A model generated the notes under the pieces. The model was not told the origin of the DNA, made no database searches, and was given only the letters and a program-made list of their open reading frames with translations. Shown here one piece after another: positions 32,331 through 42,927 of a stretch of DNA of 64,000 nt. Numbering within the stretch: position 1 is the stretch's first letter; every line of letters starts with the position of its first letter. Origin of the DNA: Anthonomus grandis grandis (lineage: Eukaryota; Arthropoda; Insecta; Coleoptera; Curculionidae); contig NC_065567.1 of the NCBI RefSeq assembly GCF_022605725.1, forward strand, positions 37,985,127-38,049,126, read 5' to 3'. Made by a program: the position numbers and the translations under genes.

Positions 32331-35329
32331 GTTGAATCTTCAATCAAAGACTCAGACAATACGTTTCTTAAGTTCAAATTATGATAATGACGATTACAAT
32401 ATAACAACTTGTATACTAGAAAAATTGAAAACTAATCTATTAAGGAAAAAGTAGTAGATTTTCTTAACTCGGCTAACCAAGTTCATATTTTCAATAAATT
32501 TTTATATATTTCACGGGTTTTAAATAAATCATTAATTTATTTAATGAATAGTCTTTTCGTAATCTCACTTACTTTAAAAAATCTTTGTATTGCTTCTGCT
32601 TATGTCATTAATTTGACGAAGACGAATCAATTAATAGCAATATTAATCAATATTAATCTCAATTATTATCGGTAAATTGCCGTACTTTCCATTATAATTG
32701 CAAACAACACTTTATTAATGGTCCATTAGTAGAATAATATAGAAGGTTAAAATTGGTTATTTAAACGGCAGATTTATTTAACCAGTTAATAAACAACTAT
32801 TAACCAGTTAGTATACAGTAACATGTTTAGTAGTGGTTACTCCTTAGAACTGCAAATTAACGTCTCAAGACTGTCATCAGCTCGTTGTCGAATACTACAT
32901 TGCTCCCTACTTTCCGAATATATTTTATACTTGTTTTATTGTATTTGTAAAACTTTATAAACATGTTGCCTTATCTATCTCATTTTTATTCAATGAATTA
33001 CGACTTATTGCATCCATCCACACGAGTGAGTTTTTCCTTTTGTGAAACTTTCCTTGAGCTGTTATACCATCATATCTTTAAATATTGAATTTTTCTTCAT
33101 TTGACATCTTGAGAATTTTTTTTAGAGTAAACGTGGTGACTGTGACTAACAATGAAAGTATCTCATTCCGCTGACAATCTTGTATCACATGACTTCCACT
33201 TTGTTATTTAATATTTCGTTGCTCAACAATCTACTCTTGAGAAAGAAGTATTCTTTCATCTCCTATACCTCTTTACCTTGATAAAACGGCGTCTGATCAG
33301 TTTTAAGAGCGATTTCGCATCAAATGAGATAGTTACTGTGCTTTTAAAACTTTTCCTGCATTTATTTTTAAAAAGATTAATTTTGTTTCAACTATTTGCA
33401 GAGGGGACTAAGCTAAGGGCAGGAACTGAGTGAAGTCAATGGCTGCATTGATAATTCGATAAAGAAAGCACATAATAATTAAAACTTTCCTTGCTTCCAA
33501 AGAGGATAAATCTAAACTTTTAATCTAGTCATATCTCTCTCCGATAAATAGGCTTAAATTTCACAAATTTATTTTGATCTATTTTAATCTGATAGATTAA
33601 GATGCATATGAAAGCGACCCAACAATAGCAGTATTCCAGAATACTAGAAAAGAATAACATTTTAGCACCCCATCTTTAATCTAAAAAAATTGACTATATT
33701 TTTAGTCACTTTCTAATCTAGAGAATAATGCTCATTGTATCCAGAGTTAGGTGTCGTTAACACTGTACTCTTTTTTTTCCTTGAAGATTCTTTCAAACAA
33801 GAAAACCTGAATAGATTCGGTTACCGTGAATCGTGGCAGAATCATCCTGTAGGTATAAATTCGTCATGTTCATTGCTAATTGTGTTTATTATCCAATTTT
33901 GTCTGTCGTTGCAAGAATCTTCTGAAGCCTATAGTACAGCCAGTTCGTCACACAGTCCACGTCTCCGTAAAAATATTACGATTCACTATCTAGCAAACCC
34001 CTTTTAAGTTGGTAGTGGCAGTTATTGCCACAGAACTAAGCCATCTGCTGTGTATGACTTACAGATTTATGTAATAATTTGGTTTGGAAAAGACCCCCTT
34101 TGTTCTCTTCCAAAAAGAGTCACTTTTTTTGGTCGGGCTCCTGAGGCGTCTTACTGGCCACAATTCCTCCGCTTCTTTAAATATTTTATTTAAAAAACTT
34201 TCGTTTGAATTTTAAAAGGTTTAGGGATTTATAGGAATTTCATACTCATTAAAAGACTTAAAGGTACCTACTGAAGACATATATTTGGTAACTAAATAAT
34301 ATTGTTCCGTGTCCTTTCCTTTTTCTTACTTGTACCGACATGTATGAGACATTTTGCTTAAGAACGAGAGGAACTGCACCCAGATATGTGCATGTATCAA
34401 TAATATTTAAGTAATAATGTTTAGGGTAGTTTTTCCTGTTTTTTTTTCTATAATTGTACACCGCATTTAGACCTCAATGAAACCATTTTGCTTATCTATT
34501 GAGAGAGCTGAATGACGAGTTACCTTCAGCTCATCATCACGCTCAGCGAATCAAATAGCGACTCTGTCGCCAAGGAAAAATCTCTTCAAATCGGTTACAA
34601 GACTAGTAATGTAGTAAACTTGTTCTCCTACTCCCAATTTGGAGATTGCCTCTGATTTATATGGGTGTAGTAGAAGCTCGCTCTCGTTAAAGAGGATAGC
34701 TACTACCCTGAGATAGAAGCCTCAGGCTTTACCGATTGTAGGGTACTATTCATAGGAGATATATGCTTGCTGTATTCGACCGTTCTATCCACCCTACATT
34801 TAAAGGGAACTCAGGGGTGGTTCTGTTGATCTCCCAGGAGTATACGCATGTCGGTTAGAGTGACTTCATCCCTTATGTATCCAGCAATTCTTTAGATTAA
34901 AAGCAAAAGGGGGTTAGGTTTATAGGTCGATAATCTTTGGTTTTTGATAGCTTTAAAAATTAATAAAATATTTAACCATTTCTATCCAATCCGAATAAAA
35001 GAACAAATTTCAGGTTCTTATCCGAAAATCTGTGAACCACTGCCAAAAAAACATTATTTTAGCCTTTTTGGTTAGCTTTGACGTTTCGTGTGCTATTTCA
35101 TAAATCTTCAGGGTTCTATTACAGTGCGTTTTGGCCCAATAAATTAACTATTTGGTCGTAAAACCATAAGTCGATACATTCACTAACTTGTAATTTGATA
35201 AAAACAATAAAGAGTAATGACAAGTAGTAAAACAACCAATTTAAAAAGACGTTTACGACAAACGAATTATATTATTATTTACTCAGGTTCTAGTGGCAGT
35301 AGTATAGTCCAACCTCCCTGGTTTCTAGA
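32331..35329. other. Long stretch without recognised genes
   Basis: Mostly AT-rich. The part 34480-34900 is more GC-rich than its surroundings and may be an old TE, but I could not match it to a family on either strand. Open frames here (for example 33735-34007) show no recognisable motif. Confidence 0.4.
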
Positions 35330-35812
35330 AACACACACTTCTTTTTCATGAGGATGTTCTTAACTTCAGAAACACTTTGAACATCTTCACCAGATACGGC
35401 AACTCGGGTATTTATAGAAGGACTGGAAGAACTTAGCGGCGAACTTAACAACAGAAGAAGTTTGTCTAATTATGTTGGGACATATATAGTCGATGGTATA
35501 ATTACGAAACCACAGAGATATGACCATCTTTTAATTAATGAAAATTTCTTATATACGAGTGACTTAATAACAGGTTTGTAAGGTAGGGCTAATAGAGTGG
35601 CCAGTAAGGTCTCCCGATTTTAACGCGAATGATTTCTTGTAGGGTCATCTAAAACGGGTTATTTATAAGACCGCTCCGGAAAACATCGAGGATCTTAAGT
35701 GTCGTATAACCACTGTGAAAACCAAAATGAGTGACAGCAAAAATGTTCGTCAAGAGGTTGAAGCTTGTCTCTACCACTGTACAGCGAATCCTGGAAGGAG
35801 TTTCTTCTTCTA
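35330..35812 (+). pseudogene. DUF4817-group transposase, C-terminal relic
   Basis: The clear part is near 35590-35760: GLIEWPVRSPDFNANDFL, a stop where Trp is expected, then GHLKRVIYKTAPENIEDLKC. This is the third-catalytic-residue region of mariner-type transposases (WPxRSPDLxPxDFFLWGxLK). Upstream coding to 35330 is too decayed to assign blocks. No TIRs seen. Confidence 0.65.
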
Positions 35813-36479
35813 ATAAAATTTTAAAAATATTTATCCCTAGATGCCAAAAACCTCCTGTTTTAATCCTTACCCTTTCATACGCTAATCCATGTGGATGCGA
35901 TTAGCCACTTCTTCCTATTCTTTGTAGAAATTACATGGTTTGATTTTATCAATTTCATTCTCTGGTTGATGTGCCAATTTTTTTATTGGAGTTCTAAGTT
36001 TGTGTTTCTTGATCAACTACCTTTCTGTATTTAGATTCTTCTTAATTTTTTCTACATGCTACTACTTTTTTACATACATTCATTACCATTTCTTTGATTT
36101 TTCTTTTCGTGAGTCCCGACTTTCTTCTTTTTAATCAAGCGTGTTGTTGCTTATTTTGCTTGAGTCAGCAAGGCATCGGGGTTCATTTTTAATAAGTAAC
36201 TAATATATCATTTTGTTGACTCAAATATGAAAAATTAAAAGAAAAAAAAATATTAACTTAAAGGCTTCAGTCAATAGGGCAGAGGCGAACTCGAAAATGG
36301 AGGAAAGGGTTTTGAGAGTTTTGAGGGAAAGGCAGTAGATAGTATGCCTATAGCAAGTAGATATACCGATTGGCGAATCATTCACTACACATATAAAGTT
36401 CCTAACAGGCGCGATGTTGCAACGCCGCCGCCGCGACAGTGTGTGCTCTAAGAAAGTAAAAGTCTCAAAATTTGCCACA

Positions 36480-36616
36480 TTTAAAATGGTTTTAGCATAA
36501 GGAATCGGTCTATTTTTAAAATTTACTGCGAATAAATCCCTGCATTGTACTGTCGAATTAACTCCATAAAACCATTTAATCAATTGAACTTTTTCGGAAG
36601 GGGTATAAACAGCCAT
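36480..36616 (-). pseudogene. DUF4817 transposase N-terminal relic
   Basis: From ATG 36616 on the minus strand: YTPSEKVQLIKWFYGVNSTV, then NFKNRPIPYAKTILNVANFE. This follows the DUF4817 pattern and resembles the relic at 1-673 (IIKWYYARSS, FENRPIPIRSTI). Similarity ends near 36470 although the frame stays open to 36221. Orientation is opposite to the C-terminal relic at 35330-35812, so they are probably separate insertions. Confidence 0.6.
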
Positions 36617-36897
36617 AATTATAAATATTTAAAATAGCGCCTTAAAACTTAATAGTGCAGTATGCAATCACACAGCAAAATGAGGTCTGCTGATTGTGCC
36701 GTTCCGAAAATAGCACATCAGACGATGGGAATCCGGCGCGGCGCGCCGCTTATTAACCAGAAAGTAAGCAAGAAGCGGGTTGCCAATTATAATGCCTATG
36801 TGCAGTCTTCTATTCGCCAACCTGTATAAGTGAGCGAGTGTAATGCGTCTAGAGTATAATTGTCAAAATATTGTAACGATGTTGTAACTATCTTAAC

Positions 36898-37158
36898 TGT
36901 TGCGAATATCCTGCTTCGTCATTCACACCACGCGACATCTCTGGAGACACGTAGAAAGTTAGCAAATCTTCCAGAACAACGAACACCTAACTAATATATA
37001 AGTAGCCCTCGCCGCTAGGAGGCCAGTTTAAGTCTAAATATGTGCGCAACTTTGTAATCGAAATAAATACAATGTAGATAAATGTTTTTAGTAGTGTGTA
37101 AGTGTGTAACTAATAAATCAGTTGACTCTTCTTGGGCCTCTAATGTTTCAATTCACAA
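36898..37158 (+). other. Possible solo LTR
   Basis: The region starts TGTTGCGAATATCC, contains a TATATAAG box at about 36999 and an AATAAA signal near 37061, and ends near TTCACAAC, a layout reminiscent of an insect LTR. No matching target duplication was found and no second copy is in the window, so this is tentative. Confidence 0.25.
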
Positions 37159-38911
37159 CTAAAAAAACGCTGCAATATGCTTAGATAAACAGCCCTAAAT
37201 ACAGTTCAGACCAACTTTGGGCAACTATTAGTGCATCACTCACAACCAAGAGGCTAGGTATAAACGAAGCTGGATCGCTTCTAATTGGTCAACACGCTAT
37301 AATTTTCCGAGCCAATGCCATTCCGAGCGTGTACATTTGTTTCCGTCTGTCCTTTTAATTGTTAATGAAATAGTTAATTTTAGTACAAGCCCAAACATAA
37401 TATTGTCAACGGTCAGGTGAGAAGAAGCAGTTATGTTAAAACAAATTGATGAAAAAAAATCATGGAATATATTAAATATATAGTTTGTTATATTCAAGGC
37501 GAATAATGCAAAAAAAATTTCATGCTAGTGTTTATTAATTAAGCAAAATACCAGCATAGAATTGCAATCATATTTTATTGTCGTTTTTATCAATCCATAT
37601 TTAATCAGAAAAACATAGCAATTACCATTAATTTTCTTTAAATTTATTATGTTTCTTCACACTTTGGAACAGACCAATTAATTACATGTGTAAGTCTTGA
37701 CAATGGCACTCGCGCCTTTGTGTTACCAAGGCAAAAACCTAATGGCAGCATTAGCATAAAACTGAGAAAAGTTCTCATCACCTATAGCATAAGAATGAAT
37801 GTATGCATATGGCCACGTGGTCTAGGTTTTTCAAATCACATGAGGTGATGCGTTAATATCTAATTGGTGAATCTTACTAATAAGTATATTTCAAATTTTC
37901 CTATGCAATATTGCATTGTGTATTTTTACATGTTGTTTTATTGTTAAATTATATGAAAATGGAGTTTTCATATTGAATATTTTAATTTTTTTGTAGTATA
38001 TTCGCTTATATGCTAAAACAATTTTTTTGCTATAACAAAAATGTATGAATATATGTAAAAACTAAATTTTCTACCATTTTTCAATTACGCAAAGTTTATA
38101 AATAATTTATTATAAGAATGTATATAAAAAGTGTTTTAATAATTTTAATAAGATTAGCATATTTTCAGATTACACTGCAATTTGCGAAAAATTTGACATT
38201 GACCACTGGGTGAATGGCTGCTAATGAAGATTCCGAGTTTTTCAATCATTCATCAAATTGATAGTGTATTTCAAAAATTTGGATACAGTAAAAAAATAAT
38301 TACAAAAGGTTTAGATAATTGATTTTCTTATTAACTTTTCTTTGCTGTACTTCAAGTTTATAGTTGATATTTTCAATAAAAAATTAATACTAATACGCTC
38401 ACAATTTATACTCACAGATAGAAAAAATGTAATGACTGTTTTTATCATATTTCTCCATTTGTCACAAGATCCTAAATAGAAAATAAAAATGTTCAACCGA
38501 ACGAAATTTATAAAAAAAATGACAAATAATTAATAATAAAAAAAAACCTGTAAAGCTGAACACCTGCAAATATACCTCCAAAGTTTGATGTCGGTGCAAA
38601 TTAATTTTTACATGTAAACTATTATATTAATTGACTTATTAAAAAAATCACTTTTTTTGTACATCATTGTACAGATAAGCTGGGCTGTGTTTTATAAAAA
38701 CTTATTAAGATGTTAATTATACAATACATACGCGTTCGGACTATTTCTGTTAGATCGAAGAAAATAAATCTATCGTTGACTATGTACCAATGATTATTTG
38801 CAGAACGGCTGATATTTCAGCTGTAAACATTCAAAATAAAAAAAATATATGCAGATTGGACAAATTCCAACCATTTGTCAAATCTGTGTTGGACGGTATA
38901 GAAACAAATGC
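37159..38911. other. AT-rich stretch without recognised features
   Basis: No coding motif, RNA gene or repeat boundary was identified on either strand. Confidence 0.4.
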
Positions 38912-40069
38912 AATGCATTAGAGGTGTGGCATTGCAATGGCTGGAATCCTATCTGTCTAATCGTACCCAAAGAGTTACAGTATCTGGATGTTTATCCGAT
39001 TCCAGATCCCTTAAAACTGGAGTACCTCAGGGTTCAGTGTTAGGACCACTATTATTTTTGCTCTATGTAAATGATTTGGGTTCATTAAAACTGCAGGGCA
39101 AAGTAGTTCAGTTTGCTGATGATACCACCATTTTATGAAATCATAGAGATTCTGATAATGTTAGAGCCCAGGTTTTTAAGGATCTTAAGATTTTATCGGA
39201 GTGGTGTACTGCAAACAGGCTTGTATTTAATGTGGGCAAAACCTTTATTATGGGATTTAAGTGTGACGTTTAGGGCCTTATGTTTAGTGAAAACTCCCCC
39301 TTGCAAAACAAAGAAAGCTGTAAGTTCCTTGGTATTACCATTGATGGTCGCCTTCGCTTCGAAGATCATATCCTAAATCTTGCATCAAAATTATCCTGTG
39401 GATGCTTTGCAGTAAGAATGGCGGGGCATGAGCTGGGAGGGGTAGTTGCACGTTTAGTGTACTTTTCTCTTATTGAGTCCCACCTTCGTTATGGCTTGCC
39501 TTTTTGGGGTTTAAGCAACAAGGGATTATTAAACATAATTTTTGTGATTCAAAAAAAGGCAGTTAGATACCTATGTTCCGCTAGGTTAAGAGATTCTTGT
39601 AAACCTCTCTTTATATCTCGAAAAATAACTCTTTTTTCTCTTTTTATCTTAGAAACAGCCACTCTTATTCATAAATGTCCTAAACCTCTCTCTAACACTG
39701 GTCATATGACTCGCCAGGTTAACGATTTTCCCTTACCAATCCCTACATCCTCCCTCACCAAGAACTCACTTATATACCTTAGCAAAAAAATTTACAACCA
39801 TGTTCCTCCATGTATCAGACAAATTTTAGAAGTTAAGAGATTCAAAAGGGAATTAAAATCACTTTTATTATCCAGGGCATATTATAGCCTTGACGATTTT
39901 TTAAATGATACCTTTTAACCTGTGCTCTGACATCATTTTAGTGTTTTAGTTTTGTTTCCTGTTATTTTAGTTTTTTTTCCTGTAATTTTTTAGTTTTAAG
40001 GATGCTTGTACACAAGATTTTGTTGTCTTACGTAATATAGCACATTTTCTTTCTTTCTTTCTTTCTTTC
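38912..40069 (+). mobile_element. 5'-truncated LINE of the (TTTC)n-tailed family, copy 3
   Basis: Starts within RT coding (GVALQWLESYLSNRTQRVTV), then VPQGSVLGPLLFLLYVNDL and VQFADDTTIL followed by a TGA at 39136-39138. A TAG follows near 39271, before the FLGITIDGRLRFEDHIL block; the C-terminus is complete (LDDFLNDTF, stop at 39918). The 3' UTR ends GTAATATAGCACA and (TTTC)n. It is more diverged from copies 1 and 2 than they are from each other, so it is the oldest of the three insertions. Confidence 0.9.
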
Positions 40070-41534
40070 ATTACACTTTACAGGGAAATTAAGATTTACA
40101 ATCACATTCTTCCATCGCAAATCTTATCAAGACATTGAATCGCAAGCCCTATTTATAATTGGCTATATATTTTGTTTAATTTTACAGTAGTGACAACTTT
40201 TGAAAAAAAGTAACAACATAACTCTAATCATTTCTATCAGAATAAACTTCTAATATAACAATATTTATTGACTATTGTTAAAAAAAAGCATTCAATTCAA
40301 ATATTCTGTTTGAAAAAATTATGACATTAAGCTTTTAATATATATACATTAAGCTTGTAAATTACAAATAGCGAAGCAGAAGCTCACACCTAGCTAGATT
40401 AATCATATAAATCAAAGGTAATTAGGCTAATTCCAAAAGATTTTAAAAATATATCTCAAATAGTTTAATCAACAAAATATTGATCTGATTGCTTTAACTC
40501 TACAGACTAACATTGTCTAGGTATTTTTTGAATTATTTGATTACCAAATTTTAACATGTTTATAATATAATATATAACATTTCCATATAGTTTGTAATAA
40601 TATCAGCCAGTTACACATCCCAAAAAAAAATCTGCCTTGCGCTTACCCGACGAACAGAGATCAGTAATGTGGCTAATTTTTTTTTTAATAAAGGATTTGA
40701 AAAGCATCTTAAATCAGGATGAATTTTATTACATAATAAAATAACGCAATAGCTAAAACTCTTCTTAGATAATTTTATTAGTTCACTCGGTGGAACAAGT
40801 TTAGGTATAGGAATAAGGTGTGAAGATTCCTACGAATATGGGAAAGTTGACACTCATCTGTACCAATGGCATCTGATTTTATCAAACATAAAGCTGACGT
40901 TACTTACCTTTGGTATTGCCAATTGAATTTCGGTGTTCCCTAAGTGGCTCGGAATAGAGTTTTTAGGCTTGCAGTATATGTTAAGCTCACCCACAAGTGT
41001 AGCACCTTCGAGTTATTTTTAGAGTCACCTTTACGTAATGTATCATAAAGATAGGAATTCTTTTCTCTTTCAACTGTCGCACTTGGTTTTGATATTGCCT
41101 GTAGTAAAAGGGAAGCACTTTCGCCAATGTAGGTTCATTGACAATTTGAGTCAAGCTGTAAACCTGAAATATAGAAATGAACCTTTGCGCATTTATAGAT
41201 TGCGGGTTATAGATGTTTGTATAGAAGTCACCAAGACAAAGACGATTGTTAGAGATTAACAGATATCTGCAAATATTAGATTTAAACTAAGTCAAAAATT
41301 AATTCTATTGGTAAAACCTGCTGATCTATAAAATATCATATAAAAAGTTTAGACTTTTGTTATGAGGGGTTACTACCAATTTAAACAATATTTGTCAAAA
41401 ACTTTTATTCAGCATCTTATATAAATTATAAATATTATATTTTATAAAATTATAAATACAAAACAATTTGTTGTTACGCTACATAAATTGGTCTACATTT
41501 CCCTCTCTTCAAAGATTTAGAATGCAATTGGAAT
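40070..41534. other. AT-rich stretch without recognised features
   Basis: No gene, TE domain or clear repeat boundary recognised. Confidence 0.4.
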
Positions 41535-41815
41535 TCCCATGCTTCGTGGTCTTGCTAATTTGATGGCTCTGCTATAAGGCAATTCGCCAGCATGGTCTGA
41601 TGATTCGGTAAAACCGTCAGGTATGTGCTCTGTTCTTCCACAAATCTTAATTCTTAACTGCATTCCAACAATGCATCCGGCCGGGCTACCGGCGTGAATA
41701 GGTTCAGCTACCCCCAGCTAGGGATAGGAAGAAGTCTAGAAAAGAGTTCTAAAGAATGAGAAAGGACAAAGAATAGCCACGTGTTGACTGGGTGAAGGAT
41801 GACGACGCGAAAGTG
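41535..41815 (+). repeat. Unclassified GC-rich dispersed repeat, second long copy
   Basis: This is the inverted counterpart of 10013-10330. In + orientation it carries ATTTGATGGCTCTGCTATAA, then a CCGTCAGGTATGTG block, AATGCATCCGGCCGGGCTAC and a purine-rich end with CACGTGTTGACTGGGTGAAG. The frame related to the 10013-10330 copy is present but has a TAA after MALL and diverges in the middle. Confidence 0.7.
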
Positions 41816-42082
41816 AGTGTAATAACTCGTAGGTTAAGTTTTTACTAAAAGTTTATAGGATATCTAACATACCGACACCACAATTTTGTTTCTTAGGTAC
41901 CAAAGTATCTATGTAATGATTTACATCAGAAATTAATAGGCTTAAAGAGAAAAAGACAATGCTTCATCGATTTCCCGACTTCCCACTTACGCTTGCATCT
42001 AAGAGCGGAAATGTAGTATGCCGGACTGCACTTAGTAGAGAGGGAGGGTCGAAGAAACGCTCAGTCAAGTCATTCTCTTTTA

Positions 42083-42581
42083 GCCTGTCCAAGCGAGGAG
42101 TGGTTAAAACCAAAAGTAAATACCGCTTCATACAAGCGATATTTGGCATTTACCGAGAGACGTCAAATCACGTCACCGGTTTAACCGCCAGTAATCCTGC
42201 TTAGGAGAAAAGTTATAGCGGTTGACAGCTGATAAACAAAAAAATCGAATCGAAAACGGATTGTATAAACAAATAAAAACTACTATAATATAATATATAT
42301 TTGCCAAAATATACAAAAATGTATTAGGCCCAATATTTTTTAAGAACTGTGGGTTTTGTTCTCCATCCAAGCTTCATCTCCAACTCCATCCAAAAGAATA
42401 ATGAAGTTTTAAGAACAACATCCATGTACACAATACTGCGCCAAAGCATATACATGTAAACAAATAACCGATCCACCGCAATATTTAAAACATCCAATCT
42501 AAGCGATTGCCTTAACCGTGACGTCATTTGACATTTTTGACAGTAACCGTTGGTTCTTACCAGACTAACGCTTGGACAGGG
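42083..42581. mobile_element. MITE with TA duplication, 499 bp
   Basis: The left end GCCTGTCCAAGCG and complement of the right end CCCTGTCCAAGCG match, with imperfect pairing further in (a TGGTTAAAACC / TGGTAAGAACC block and a GTCAAATxACGTCAC subterminal motif on both sides). TA flanks both ends (42081-42082; 42582-42583). No coding capacity. Confidence 0.75.
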
Positions 42582-42927
42582 TATTTCTAACTTGTTACTT
42601 AGATTTGGTATTATAAATTAACACCAAAGTCTATATATTTCAACGGATTTGAGATATATTGACTTTGTTAATACATTGATTTTCGCACCCAAAAACTTTA
42701 TTGGCCGGGCCGGTATACACAGTGGCCATCCGAAAACCAAACAGAGGCAGTTTTAGGCAATCCAGGTCATTTACGAAAATGTTCGGGCCCGTCTATTTTG
42801 ATTTTGAGGGAAACACATTTTTGCCAGTCTAGCGAGGATGAGACTGGTTCAAGTGATTTTGACAGCAGTGTTACAATAAATTGTTCTTAACAATACCAAA
42901 ATATTTAAAGTACCTAGTTCAAATATA

